Source: Curtobacterium pusillum (GTDB lineage Bacteria; Actinomycetota; Actinomycetes; Actinomycetales; Microbacteriaceae). Taken from it: a stretch of DNA of 64,000 nt. The DNA is taken from contig NZ_VEIY01000009.1 of NCBI RefSeq assembly GCF_007680845.1, positions 43,307-107,306 on the forward strand, read 5' to 3'. Positions 50,297 to 59,323 of this stretch are shown in pieces. Each line of letters starts with the position of its first letter. Positions within the stretch are counted from its first letter, which is position 1. Position numbers and translations under genes: made by a program. Below the pieces are notes generated by a model that was not told the origin of the DNA, ran no database searches, and worked only from the letters and a program-made list of their open reading frames with translations.

Positions 50297-51481
50297 ATGC
50301 CGAGGACTTGGCCATCGCTGGCGTTCGAAGACATGGAATGGCAGAGCCGCCACGCGGATGCTGGCCCCCGTGCCGCCCGTCGCGATCGGCTCGTCGAACG
50401 GTACGCAGCAGCCGTCCCCGCTCACATCGCGGAGCTGCCGGTCGAACTCGGCCACGTGGTCGCAACGCTGGCGGACGAAGCATCGACAGCGCTTGCGCGG
50501 TTCGATGCTGAGCTCGGTGCTGAGCTGGCACCGTTCGCCTCACTGCTCCTGCGATCCGAGGCAGCTGCTTCGTCGCAGATCGAGCACTTGACGGCGTCCG
50601 CGAGGCAGATCTTCACCGCAGAGATCGGCGCCCCCGGCAAGCGGAACGCCAGCGAGATCGTGTCGAACACCCGCGCCATGCAGACGGCGATCCAACTCTC
50701 CGACCAGCTCACCACGGGAACGGTGCTCGAGATGCATCGCGTCCTCATGGAACACGACGAGCACCACGAGGCGGGCGCGTTCCGCACCGAGCCCGTGTGG
50801 ATCGGCTCGAACGGACGATCACCGGCAGGCGCCGACTACGTTGCCCCCGCGTGGGAACGCGTCCCGGAGCTCGTGGACGACGTCATGGCGTTCGCCCGCA
50901 GGATCGACCTCCCGCGGCTCGCGCAGGTGGCCATCGCGCACGCGCAGTTCGAGACGGTGCACCCGTTCACCGACGGCAACGGTCGGACCGGGCGAGCGCT
51001 GCTCCAGGCGATGCTGCGATCCGATGAGCTCACCAACAACGTGACGGTCCCGGTGTCGGCTGGGCTCCTGACGGACACCAAGGGTTACGTTGCCGCGCTC
51101 ACTTCGTACCGGCTCGGCGACGTCGAACCGATCATCCAGCGCGTCGCCGAGGCATGTTTCGTGGCGATCGAGAACGCCCGGGAGCTCGTCGATGACATCC
51201 GACGCATCCGCTCCGGCTGGCGAGAACGGGTGACGGCACGGCGGGACTCCGGCGTGTGGCGGGCGCTCGAAGTGGTCGCTCGCCAGCCGGTCCTGAACGC
51301 GACGGTCCTGGCCACCGAGATGCGGGTGGCCCCGCGGAACGCGTACCCCCACATCGTCCGACTGGTGGAAGCGGGCATCCTCGTGTCGAAGAACGAGTAC
51401 CGCCACGGCGTGCTGTACCGGAACGACGAAGTGCTGCAGGCGCTCGACGCCTTCGCGGCCCGCGCCGGGCGACGCAGCTGA
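50297..51481 (+). CDS. Fic-domain AMP-transferase with C-terminal HTH
   Basis: 394 residues from ATG 50297. The N-terminal helical Fic_N region carries a likely inhibitory helix, ASSQIEHLTASARQIF (S-x3-E form, about residues 94-110). The catalytic motif HPFTDGNGRTGRALLQAM (about residues 220-237) has the full HPFx(D/E)GN(G)RxxR. The C-terminus (from about 325) is a winged HTH: VWRALEVVARQPVLNATVLA, TEMRVAPRNAYPHIVRLVEA. Such class II Fic proteins modify other proteins, usually with AMP, and the HTH suggests autoregulation. It stands alone, with terminators on both sides. Confidence 0.9.
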   Translation: MPRTWPSLAFEDMEWQSRHADAGPRAARRDRLVERYAAAVPAHIAELPVELGHVVATLADEASTALARFDAELGAELAPFASLLLRSEAAASSQIEHLTASARQIFTAEIGAPGKRNASEIVSNTRAMQTAIQLSDQLTTGTVLEMHRVLMEHDEHHEAGAFRTEPVWIGSNGRSPAGADYVAPAWERVPELVDDVMAFARRIDLPRLAQVAIAHAQFETVHPFTDGNGRTGRALLQAMLRSDELTNNVTVPVSAGLLTDTKGYVAALTSYRLGDVEPIIQRVAEACFVAIENARELVDDIRRIRSGWRERVTARRDSGVWRALEVVARQPVLNATVLATEMRVAPRNAYPHIVRLVEAGILVSKNEYRHGVLYRNDEVLQALDAFAARAGRRS

Positions 51482-51505
51482 CCCGAGACCGACCCGACGA
51501 TCGGT

Positions 51506-51549
51506 CGACCGGTGCTGCCGCCGTTCGGGTTCGGCGGCAACACCGGTCG
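51506..51549 (+). terminator. Terminator hairpin after the Fic gene
   Basis: CGACCGGTGCTGCCGCCG (51506-51523) pairs with CGGCGGCAACACCGGTCG (51532-51549), 18 bp with one mismatch and an 8-base loop. It lies 25 bases beyond the Fic stop. The remaining ~165 bases before the TetR operator have no gene that I can support. Confidence 0.75.
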
Positions 51550-51713
51550 GCGGTTCCGGTCCGCCTAGGGTGCGGTCCGTCGCCGACGTCGGCTCCGCCG
51601 CGTCCGGGTGCACGGTGCGCGTCAGGACCAGGGCGGCCGGAGCGGTCCGGCACGTCCTGACGACCACCGAGGGGCGGTGCCTCCAGCGACGATAGGGGGC
51701 ACACTAAGCGGAG

Positions 51714-51729
51714 TCAAGTCTCCACTTGA
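51714..51729. promoter_or_regulatory. Palindromic site upstream of the TetR gene at 51752
   Basis: TCAAGT-CTCC-ACTTGA is a perfect 6-bp-arm palindrome, 22 bases before the ATG, in an AT-richer stretch. It is likely the autoregulatory operator and promoter region of the TetR gene. Confidence 0.5.
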
Positions 51730-51751
51730 ATCGGACGATTAGGGTCTTCTC

Positions 51752-52411
51752 ATGTCCGCAACAGCGCGTACACGTGCCGAGCGCGTCGAGGTCCGACGCA
51801 GCCGCGAGGCGATCCTCGCGGCCGCAGAAGCGCACTACGCGGTCCACGACGCCGACCCGACGATGGTGGAGCTCGCGCAGCGTTCCGGCATCGGGATCGC
51901 GACGCTCTACCGCCGGTACCCGGGCATCGACGAGGTCGTCCGTGCCCTCCACGCGCGGCTCATCGCCGAGTTCGGGCGCGTGGAGGAACGGGTGGCCGCG
52001 CAGCGCACGGGCTGGGACGCCGTGGTCGCGCTCGTCACGGGCATCGTCGACGTCCTGCAGGAACACCCGGCGATCCCCCGGCTGAACCGCAAGATGGTGG
52101 CCCTCGACGACGACCGGCAGTTGAGTGCGGGCTGGGCCGAGCGCCTCGACGCGGTGGTCCGCGCGGCCCAGGCCGAGGGGACCCTGCGGCCGGACGTCAA
52201 CGCGAACGACGTCACCTTCGCCGCGTTCCGGATCGGCGGCTACTCGAACCTGCCGCCGGACGAGGCCGACCGGATCCTCGGTCGACAGATCGGGATCGTC
52301 CTCGACGGGCTCCGGTCCGGCGATGGCCGGCACCCGCTCCCCGGGGGACCGATCGGGCGGGACGAACTCCACGACGTCTTCCGTCACGAGGTCGAGCACC
52401 CGGTCGACTGA
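51752..52411 (+). CDS. TetR-family transcriptional regulator
   Basis: 219 residues from ATG 51752. HTH: SREAILAAAEAHYAVHDADP, TMVELAQRSGIGIATLYRRY (about residues 17-56). LIAEFGRVEERVAAQRTGWD begins the effector domain. It converges on an MFS exporter gene, with repeat copy 4 between; it may control that exporter, but no operator near the exporter start (53733) was seen. Confidence 0.87.
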   Translation: MSATARTRAERVEVRRSREAILAAAEAHYAVHDADPTMVELAQRSGIGIATLYRRYPGIDEVVRALHARLIAEFGRVEERVAAQRTGWDAVVALVTGIVDVLQEHPAIPRLNRKMVALDDDRQLSAGWAERLDAVVRAAQAEGTLRPDVNANDVTFAAFRIGGYSNLPPDEADRILGRQIGIVLDGLRSGDGRHPLPGGPIGRDELHDVFRHEVEHPVD

Positions 52412-52425
52412 CCGCAGCGGAGCCT

Positions 52426-52457
52426 GGAGGGACGGTGCCGGCTGGCACCGCGCCTCC
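52426..52457. repeat. Palindromic repeat family, copy 4 (degenerate)
   Basis: GGAGG-GA-CGGTGCC on the left pairs with GGCACCG-CG-CCTCC on the right; two bases of the usual core (CG to GA) have changed on the left arm only. It lies 15 bases after the TetR stop and between convergent genes. Confidence 0.75.
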
Positions 52458-52485
52458 CGTCCGCCACCGGCTCAGCTCGGCAGGG

Positions 52486-53733
52486 TCACGGGCACACGAC
52501 GGCGACCGGAGCGGTCGGCGTCGCCCCCGGTTCGGGCGTGGCCGCCGGTCCGGCCGTCGCGACCGGCACGGCGTTCGACCGCCGCAGCCCGAGCGCGACC
52601 AGGACGACCGCGCCGATGACGGCGACGCCGCCCGACAGCCAGAAGTCCGCCGCCAGCCCGAACGACGAGACCGCGGCACCCCCGAGCACCGAACCTGCGG
52701 CGATCGCGAGCTGGATCGTCGTGACGAAGAGCGCGAGCCCCGTCTCGGACCCGGCCGGCGACGCGGACGACATCCACGTCTGCATCCCGAGCGGCAGCGC
52801 GCCCCAGACCAGGCCCCACACGACGAGCAGGACGAACACGCCGACCACCGAGTGCGCGAGCAGCGGGAGCAGCACGACGGCGCCGGCGAGGACGAACTTC
52901 GCCACGCCGAGCGTGCCGAGGATGCTCCGGCCGAGGGTGAAGCCCGCGGCGAAGTTCCCGACGATGCCGGCGATGCCGAACACCAGGAGAGCGAGCGTGA
53001 TCGTGTCCGGACCGACCCGGACGAGCTCCTGCAGGTAGGGCGCGATGTAGGTGTACGCGGCGAACTGCGCGGCGAACAGGAACGCGGCGGCGATGAGCCC
53101 GACGCGCGCGCGGGGGAGGCGGAGCAGCGAACCGAGCGTCGCGAACCGCACCTGCTGCTGCGCGGGGATCCGCGGCAGCATCGCGAGCTGCAGCACGAGG
53201 GCGACGAGACCGAGCGCGCCGCCGATGACGAACGCGAGCCGCCAGGTGGCCAGGGACGACACGAGCGCACCGAGCGGGAGGCTCACGACGGTCGCGACCG
53301 AGACGCCGGCGGTGATGAGGGAGGTGGCGCGGATCACGACGTCCGGGCGGACCAGACGTCCCGCGATGCCGGCGCCGATCGCCCAGAAGCCGCCGATGCC
53401 CACGCCGAGCAGCATGCGGGCGACGAGCAGCACCGGGAACGAGGGCGCGATCGCGGCGAGTCCGTCGGCCACGACGAGCAGGACGGTGAGCGACACGAGG
53501 ACGACCCGGCGGTCAACGCGTGACGTCAGGACGGTGACGACCGGTGCGGCCACGGCCCCGACGAGCCCGGTGGCGACGACCATCAGGCCGGCCGTCCCGA
53601 TGCTGACGTCGAGGTCGGAGGCGATCGCCGGGAGGAGGCCGATGGGGAGGAACTCGGACAGGACGAGGACGAACGAACCGAGTGCGACGGAGAGGACACT
53701 GAGCCATCCGCGGCGCTCTGCTGACGAGGTCAT
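52486..53733 (-). CDS. MFS transporter, DHA1 family exporter
   Basis: 415 residues from ATG 53733. Twelve TM helices. Family blocks: SFVLVLSEFLPIGLLPAIAS (TM1 with the DHA1 EFLPIGLLP signature), VTVLTSRVDRRVVLVSLTVL (motif A), LARMLLGVGIGGFWAIGAGI, LPLGALVSSLATWRLAFVIG. The tail is a Pro/Ala-rich low-complexity stretch. It is of the sugar-efflux/drug-efflux (YdhP/AraJ-like) type. It is 51 bases downstream of cutC on the same strand. Confidence 0.88.
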   Translation of the reverse strand: MTSSAERRGWLSVLSVALGSFVLVLSEFLPIGLLPAIASDLDVSIGTAGLMVVATGLVGAVAAPVVTVLTSRVDRRVVLVSLTVLLVVADGLAAIAPSFPVLLVARMLLGVGIGGFWAIGAGIAGRLVRPDVVIRATSLITAGVSVATVVSLPLGALVSSLATWRLAFVIGGALGLVALVLQLAMLPRIPAQQQVRFATLGSLLRLPRARVGLIAAAFLFAAQFAAYTYIAPYLQELVRVGPDTITLALLVFGIAGIVGNFAAGFTLGRSILGTLGVAKFVLAGAVVLLPLLAHSVVGVFVLLVVWGLVWGALPLGMQTWMSSASPAGSETGLALFVTTIQLAIAAGSVLGGAAVSSFGLAADFWLSGGVAVIGAVVLVALGLRRSNAVPVATAGPAATPEPGATPTAPVAVVCP

Positions 53734-53784
53734 GCGGGCGTCAAGCAGCGGCGGGGGCCGGCCATTCCCGCATGACGGTGGACG

Positions 53785-54516
53785 TCAGGCGTCGAGGGCC
53801 CGTCGCGCCGCCCGCACCACCTCGGCGTCGGTGACGAAGTGCGCCGACCCGTCGTCCGCGCCGCCCATCGGCACCCCGGCGTGGGCGCTGTCCGCCGCGG
53901 GGCGCTTCGCGGAGAGGTGCACGGCAGCGGCCCCGGTGGCGACGAGGGCGGGGACGTCCGCGGGGACGACGCCCGCGCCCGCCATCACCTGCACGGGACC
54001 GGCGGCCTCGACCATGCGGGCGATCGTGGCCGCACCGGTCAGGGCCGTGAGGGCCGCCCCGGAGGTCAGGACGCGGGTGAACCCGAGGTCCGCGAGCGTC
54101 GCGGCGGCCGCGACGGGGTCGACCGCGTGGTCGATCGCCCGGTGCAGGGTGACCTCGGCGGTGGCGCTGACCGAACGGGCGGCGGCCACGAAGCGTCGGA
54201 GCGCGTCCTCGTCGAGGGTGCGGTCCGGGCGCAGGGCCCCGACCACGACGCCGGCGGCGCCGGAGCGGAGGACCGTGCGGACCTCCCGCTCCATGAGCGC
54301 CACCTCGTCGGCATCGTGCACGAAGCCACCCGGACGGCACCGGACGAGCGCGTGCGCCGGGATCCCGGTCTCGTGCGTGGTCTCGACGAGGGCCTGGGAC
54401 GGGGTGAGCCCGCCGAGCTCGAGTCCGACGCAGAGCTCGACCCGGTCGGCACCGCCGTCCCGCGCGACGATCGCCCCCGCGGGCGAGGTGACGGCGATCT
54501 CGAGGGCAACGGTCAT
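53785..54516 (-). CDS. cutC: CutC-family protein
   Basis: 243 residues from ATG 54516. It starts LEIAVTSPAGAIVARDGGAD, RVELCVGLELGGLTPSQALV, the CutC signature (E-V-x4-S-A-x-A-x-x-GADRVELC). VLTSGAALTALTGAATIARM and VQVMAGAGVVPADVPALVAT follow the TIM-barrel order. CutC was named for copper tolerance, but the family is more often found in sugar or amino-sugar operons, and its activity is not settled. It overlaps the mlrC-like gene (ATGA). Confidence 0.92.
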   Translation of the reverse strand: MTVALEIAVTSPAGAIVARDGGADRVELCVGLELGGLTPSQALVETTHETGIPAHALVRCRPGGFVHDADEVALMEREVRTVLRSGAAGVVVGALRPDRTLDEDALRRFVAAARSVSATAEVTLHRAIDHAVDPVAAAATLADLGFTRVLTSGAALTALTGAATIARMVEAAGPVQVMAGAGVVPADVPALVATGAAAVHLSAKRPAADSAHAGVPMGGADDGSAHFVTDAEVVRAARRALDA

Positions 54517-56036
54517 CGAACGACTCCGAGGGGCTGGTCCGAGGCCGGGATGATCCTGGCGGTCAGGTCCGGCGCATCGGGGAACACTCGATCGTAGGGG
54601 AACATCGGCCGTGCGATCCGGTGGTGCCCGAGCCGCTCGAGGTCCTGGTCGACGCCACCGGGGGTGAGCGCGAGCATCCAGTCCGCGGACATGTCGAACA
54701 GCTCCGGCTCGAGGTAGCCGATCTTCACGATGACGACGTCGGCCTCGCGCGGGGCGAGGTCGAGGTCGGTGAAGTCGTGCTCGTGGTGGTAGGGCTTCCG
54801 GAGCTTCGTGAGGATCGCGAAGACGCTGCCGACCTGCAGGACGACCTCGGTCTCGGCGTCGCGGTCGCCGTGCTTGATCGCGTGCACCCGCCCGGTCATG
54901 GTGACGGGTCCGGCGTGGACGGCGTCGACCGTCGCTCCGGCGGTCACGGTCACGGTGGCGCCGACACCGGCCTCCACGGCGGCGGCGACCGCTTCGGCGC
55001 CGGGGACGCTGGCGTAGATCACGGTCGGGCCGTCCGCGGCGGCGAACGCCGGGTTCGCCAGCACCTGCGTCAGCCCCCACGTCATGTCGCCCGAGCCTCC
55101 GGCGGTCGGGTTGTCGCCGGAGTCCGAGATGAAGTACGGCCGGGCGGCTCCGGGGGCGAGCGCTGCGGCGAGGCACTCGTCGAACGTGCCCGTCGGCGCC
55201 ACGAACTCGAAGTCCTCGCGGACGTCCCAGAACGCCCGCGCCAGCCGTTCGGCGCCGGCGGTGACGGCGTCGGTGTCCCAGCCGGTGACGACCGTCACGG
55301 CGCGGTCCCGGGGCTGGTCCGCCCAGGCGTACCCGACCCAGATCGCGGCGTCGAGGACACCGTCGGTCTGCTCGACGACCGGCACCTGCGCGTACAGCGA
55401 CGCCGCTGGTTCGATGCGCGTCGACGTCTGCTCGCCCGGCAGCAGGACGGGGATCGGCACCCAGGCCTTCACCGGGCGCTGCTGCCCGACGGGTCGGGTG
55501 GTGAGCACGTCGACCAGGTTCCGGACGGCGCGCTCCTTGGTCTCCATGGCGTCCTCGTGCGGGGCCATCCGGTAGCACGTGACCAGGTCGACCTGGTGGG
55601 CGAGCTCGGCGGTGACGTTGCCGTGCAGGTCCATCGACGCCGACACGATGACGTCGGGGCCGACGACCGCCCGGATCCGTCCGAGCAGGTCGGACTCGGC
55701 GTCGTCCAGTCCCTCGACGACCATCGCGCCGTGGATGTCGTACCAGAGCCCGTCGACCGGTCCGAGGTCCGTCAGCCGCGCGACGATCTCCGCGGCGAGC
55801 TGTTCGTACGACTCCCGGTCGACGATCCCGCCCGGGAGCGCGTGCCCGATGAGCGCACCGCGGAAGTCGGCGGCGTCGGCGTACGACGCCAGGAACGGGT
55901 ACCGCGCCACGACCTCGTCCCCGCGATCAGGGTGGAACGCCGCCGCGTGGGTCCTCGTCGGCGTGAAGGTCGAGGTCTCGATGGCGAGCCCGGCGATCGC
56001 GATGACGGGACGGCGGGGGGTGGTGGTCTCAGACAC
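54513..56036 (-). CDS. M81-family metallopeptidase (MlrC-like)
   Basis: 507 residues from GTG 56036, overlapping the ROK stop by eight bases. Family blocks: IAIAGLAIETSTFTPTRTHA, GLWYDIHGAMVVEGLDDAES, VIVSASMDLHGNVTAELAHQ with the metal-binding DxHGN, and VTCYRMAPHEDAMETKERAV. ISDSGDNPTAGGSGDMTWGL contains another conserved metal/substrate site. The founder, microcystinase MlrC, degrades cyclic peptide products; relatives with ROK repressors and Opp transporters probably cleave other small amide substrates. Operon with ROK and CutC. Confidence 0.9.
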   Translation of the reverse strand: MSETTTPRRPVIAIAGLAIETSTFTPTRTHAAAFHPDRGDEVVARYPFLASYADAADFRGALIGHALPGGIVDRESYEQLAAEIVARLTDLGPVDGLWYDIHGAMVVEGLDDAESDLLGRIRAVVGPDVIVSASMDLHGNVTAELAHQVDLVTCYRMAPHEDAMETKERAVRNLVDVLTTRPVGQQRPVKAWVPIPVLLPGEQTSTRIEPAASLYAQVPVVEQTDGVLDAAIWVGYAWADQPRDRAVTVVTGWDTDAVTAGAERLARAFWDVREDFEFVAPTGTFDECLAAALAPGAARPYFISDSGDNPTAGGSGDMTWGLTQVLANPAFAAADGPTVIYASVPGAEAVAAAVEAGVGATVTVTAGATVDAVHAGPVTMTGRVHAIKHGDRDAETEVVLQVGSVFAILTKLRKPYHHEHDFTDLDLAPREADVVIVKIGYLEPELFDMSADWMLALTPGGVDQDLERLGHHRIARPMFPYDRVFPDAPDLTARIIPASDQPLGVVR

Positions 56037-57213
56037 GGACGCTCCTGCTCCTGGTGGTCGACTGGGGGATGGGGGTGGACAGTTCCTGCAACGAGGCGGC
56101 GAGCCCGCGCTGCAGGGCGAACTGACCGGCGCCGACGAGCCCGGCATCGGGCCCGAGCGACACCGGCTCGATGGCGAGGTGCTGCGTCATGAGGGGGTGG
56201 CAGCTCTCGTACAGCTGGCTCCGGACCGCGGCGATGAACGGGTCGAGGGTGGACAGGATGCCGCCGAGGTACACGGCGTCCGGGTTGAAGAAGTTCACGT
56301 TGGCGGCGAGCACCTCGCCGAGGTACCGGCCGGCCAGCCGCACCGCGCGGGTGGCCTCGGGGTGCGCGTCGGACGCCAAGCGGACGACGTCCGCGGTGGA
56401 GGTCACGTCGACACCGGCGGACGACAGGATCCGGACGAGCGCCGCCCCGGACGCGACCGTCTCGAGGCACCCCGTGTTGCCGCACGAGCACGGGGTGTCC
56501 CCGGCGGCGTCGATGCGCACGTGGGTGATGTCCCCGGCCGAGCCGGTGGCGCCGCGGTAGAGCCGACCGTCGATGACGATCCCGGCCCCGATCGCCGATC
56601 CGGCCTTGATGGTGATGGTCTGCCGGCGCGCGGGGTCCTGCACGGTCTGCTCGCCGGCGGCCATGCAGTTCGCGTCGTTGTCGACGATCGCCGGCAAGCC
56701 GAAGCGCTCGGTGAGCCAGGACGCCACGGGGAAGCCGTTCCACCCCGGCATCCGGCTCGGCAGGTCGACCACGCCGGCCTCGACGTCGACGGGCCCGGGC
56801 AGGCTCAGGCCGACGCCGCGGAGGCCCTCGCGACCGCGGTCGTCGGCGAGCCGCTCGAGCAGCGCTGCCAGGCGTGCCAGGCCGGCGGCCGGACCGTCGG
56901 AGAGCGCGAACGGGACGTTCGCGACCTGCTCGAGCGCGCCTCCCGGCAGGACGATGCCGATGCGCGCGTGTCCGCCGCCGACGTCGGCGGCGACCGCGTA
57001 CTCGTCGGCTCCGCCGATGCGGAGCACCTTCCGGGGTCGTCCGCCGGTCGAGACGTCGGTGCCCTCCTCGGCGAGCAACCCGTGCGACAGGAGCTGGGCG
57101 ACCACGTGCGACACCGTCGAGGGTGCGGCCCCGAGGAGGTTCGCGATCTCGGTGCGACTGGCGGCCTGCCCGGAGGCGACGAGCTCGAGGACTCGGGCGC
57201 TGAGGTCCGGCAC
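56029..57213 (-). CDS. ROK-family transcriptional repressor
   Basis: 394 residues from GTG 57213, preferred because GGAGAAA lies at ribosome-site distance; GTG 57291 is a longer alternative. An N-terminal winged HTH (VLELVASGQAASRTEIANLL, GAAPSTVSHVVAQLLSHGLL) precedes a ROK domain: AVAADVGGGHARIGIVLPGG, GLPAIVDNDANCMAAGEQTV, zinc motif CSCGNTGCLETVASG. NagC/Mlc-like proteins of this form sense a sugar or amino sugar. It is divergent from the Opp-type importer, so it probably controls both arms of the locus. Confidence 0.92.
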   Translation of the reverse strand: MPDLSARVLELVASGQAASRTEIANLLGAAPSTVSHVVAQLLSHGLLAEEGTDVSTGGRPRKVLRIGGADEYAVAADVGGGHARIGIVLPGGALEQVANVPFALSDGPAAGLARLAALLERLADDRGREGLRGVGLSLPGPVDVEAGVVDLPSRMPGWNGFPVASWLTERFGLPAIVDNDANCMAAGEQTVQDPARRQTITIKAGSAIGAGIVIDGRLYRGATGSAGDITHVRIDAAGDTPCSCGNTGCLETVASGAALVRILSSAGVDVTSTADVVRLASDAHPEATRAVRLAGRYLGEVLAANVNFFNPDAVYLGGILSTLDPFIAAVRSQLYESCHPLMTQHLAIEPVSLGPDAGLVGAGQFALQRGLAASLQELSTPIPQSTTRSRSVRV

Positions 57214-57323
57214 GACTTTCTCCAATCCGGGCGGAAGGCGGCCGGAGGACCCGGCCTGCCGCGAGCCTACGGGCCACTCCGCGCCGGGCACCCTTTCGTC
57301 CGATCGGCAGTAACGCAGTTTTT

Positions 57324-57335
57324 ACATCCAGATGT
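57324..57335. promoter_or_regulatory. Operator/promoter region between the ROK repressor and importer
   Basis: ACATC-CA-GATGT is a 12-base palindrome within an AT-rich run (57319-57347) that is exceptional for this window. It is the likely ROK operator and promoter site for the importer whose start is at 57431. Confidence 0.5.
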
Positions 57336-57430
57336 TTGTTTTTCCAATCGCTTTGGTCCTTGACTGTCCTCGTGCCGATCCGGCACCCCGTGCACCACTC
57401 CCCGAAGTCCCTCGCACAAGGAGACACCGC

Positions 57431-59227
57431 ATGTCCAAGCCCCGTCGCTGGGCGCTCCTCACCGGAGCGGCGATCGCCGTGAGCGCCCTGCTCGCCGGCT
57501 GTTCCGGGGGCGGCTCCGCCACCTCCGGCACGAAGTCCGACGCGATCAACTACGCGCTGCCCGCCAACTTCACGCCGAACTGGATCCTGCCGATCGGCAC
57601 CGCGGCACACCTCAACACGAACAACGGCTCGATCGCGCAGTCGCTCTACGAGCCGCTCGTCGCCTACGACGGGTCGACGGGCAAGATCGCGTGGAACAAG
57701 GACGGTTCCATCGCGACGGACGCGAAGTTCGCCGCCGACAGCAAGAGCGTCACCGTAACCCTCGGCGACCGGCACTGGTCGGACGGCAAGGCGATCACGA
57801 GCCGCGACGTCGAGTTCTGGTTCAACCTGATCAAGGCGAACAAGGACCAGTGGGGCTCCTACTCCGAGGGCAAGGCGCCGGACAACTGGACCTCGTTCAA
57901 GACGGTCGACGACACGCACTTCACGATCACGTTCGACAAGGCGTACAACTCCGACTGGATGCTCGCCAACCAGCTGAGCCACATCGTCCCGCTCCCGCAG
58001 CACACCTGGGACAAGACCAGTGCGAGCGGTTCGGTCGGGAACGCGGACGAGACCACCGCCGGCGCCAAGCAGGTGTGGAAGTACCTCAACACCGCTGCCG
58101 GCAAGATCTCCGACTACGCCAGCGACGACCTGTGGAAGACGATCTCCGGCCCGTACGGCGTGCAGTCCTTCACGACGGCCGGCAAGGTCACGCTGACCGC
58201 CAACACGAAGTACGACGGCGGCGAGAAGCCCTCGATCAAGACCGTCAACCTGCTGCCGTTCACGACGGCGGACGCCGAGGTCAACGCGGTCCGCTCCGGC
58301 GAGGTCGACTACGGCTACATCAACGCCACCGACATGGACCAGAAGTCCTCGTTCACGCAGAAGGGCTACGACGTCGAGCCGTGGACCGGCTGGGCGATCA
58401 CGTACATGCCGTACAACTTCAACAACCCGACCATGGGCGCCGTCTTCAAGCAGCTGTACGCCCGCCAGGCCGTCCAGATGTCGGTCGACCAGAAGTCCCT
58501 GTCGAAGGTCGTCTTCAACGGCACCGCCACGTCGACCTACGGTCCGATCCCGCAGGCGCAGGAGTCCGACTACGTCTCCCAGACGCAGAAGGACAACCCG
58601 TACCCGTTCAGCACCAGCAAGGCGAAGGCGCTGCTCACCAGCCACGGCTGGACCGAGAAGGGCGGCACGATGGTCTGCACCGACCCGGGCACCTCGGCGA
58701 GCCAGTGCGGCGACGGGGTGAAGGAGGGCACGAAGTTCACCATGCAGGTGCTCTCGCAGTCCGGCTCCACCGTCACCGACAACATGATGAGCGCCATCCA
58801 GTCCTCGCTCGCGAAGAGCGGCATCGGCTTCACCATCAAGACCGCGCCGGTCTCGAGCGTGCTGTCGCAGACGCCCACCTGCACGAGCGACGAGGCCAGC
58901 TGCGACTGGGACCTGTCGTTCTTCGGGACCGCGGGCAGCTGGTACTTCCCGGCCTACCCGACCGGTGAGTCGCTCTTCCAGACCGCCGGCTCGGCGAACT
59001 TCGGCAGCTACTCCAACAAGGAGGTCGACGCGCTCATCGACGCGACGACCACCTCGCCCGACGCCTCCGCCGTGCAGGACTACAGCGCAGCGGTCGCGAA
59101 GGACCTGCCCGTCATCTGGCTGCCCAGCCCGGACTACCAGATCTCGGTCGTCAAGAAGGGTCTGACCGGGTTCGACCAGGACTCGCTCGCGAACTTCCAC
59201 CCGGCCCAGTGGAAGTGGAGCAAGTAG
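57431..59227 (+). CDS. Opp/Dpp-type ABC transporter substrate-binding lipoprotein (SBP family 5)
   Basis: 598 residues from ATG 57431 (AAGGAGAC upstream). Lipobox LAGC ends the signal peptide (about residue 27). Family 5 blocks: NYALPANFTPNWILPIGTAA, SIAQSLYEPLVAYDGSTGKI, VTLGDRHWSDGKAITSRDVE (WSDGxPxTAxD region), YMPYNFNNPTMGAVFKQLYA. The class binds peptides, but also sugars and amino sugars. With the ROK kinase and M81 protein, a glycopeptide or amino-sugar compound is plausible. Repeat copy 5 follows its stop. Confidence 0.92.
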   Translation: MSKPRRWALLTGAAIAVSALLAGCSGGGSATSGTKSDAINYALPANFTPNWILPIGTAAHLNTNNGSIAQSLYEPLVAYDGSTGKIAWNKDGSIATDAKFAADSKSVTVTLGDRHWSDGKAITSRDVEFWFNLIKANKDQWGSYSEGKAPDNWTSFKTVDDTHFTITFDKAYNSDWMLANQLSHIVPLPQHTWDKTSASGSVGNADETTAGAKQVWKYLNTAAGKISDYASDDLWKTISGPYGVQSFTTAGKVTLTANTKYDGGEKPSIKTVNLLPFTTADAEVNAVRSGEVDYGYINATDMDQKSSFTQKGYDVEPWTGWAITYMPYNFNNPTMGAVFKQLYARQAVQMSVDQKSLSKVVFNGTATSTYGPIPQAQESDYVSQTQKDNPYPFSTSKAKALLTSHGWTEKGGTMVCTDPGTSASQCGDGVKEGTKFTMQVLSQSGSTVTDNMMSAIQSSLAKSGIGFTIKTAPVSSVLSQTPTCTSDEASCDWDLSFFGTAGSWYFPAYPTGESLFQTAGSANFGSYSNKEVDALIDATTTSPDASAVQDYSAAVAKDLPVIWLPSPDYQISVVKKGLTGFDQDSLANFHPAQWKWSK

Positions 59228-59245
59228 GCCGCTGACGCGACCACC

Positions 59246-59290
59246 GTCTGGAGGCGCGGTGCGGGTCCGACCCGCACCGCGCCTCCAGAC
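59246..59290. repeat. Palindromic repeat family, copy 5 (longest)
   Basis: Perfect 22-bp arms (59246-59267 and 59269-59290) around one base; the left arm starts GTCTGGAGGCGCGGTGCGGG. It is the only copy inside an apparent operon, 18 bases after the binding-protein stop and 33 bases before the first permease. Partial termination or 3'-end protection there would favour binding-protein expression. Confidence 0.88.
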
Positions 59291-59323
59291 CGGCTCACGC
59301 ACCAACCGACCAACGGAAGCCGC

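Noticed and set aside
51550..51710. Coding region between the Fic and TetR genes
   Set aside because: Open frames exist on both strands but have no ribosome site, no domain and shifting codon bias; treated as intergenic.
22423..59290. CRISPR array or integron attC sites
   Set aside because: The repeats are few, far apart, palindromic and placed after stop codons; there are no regular spacers and no cas or integrase genes.
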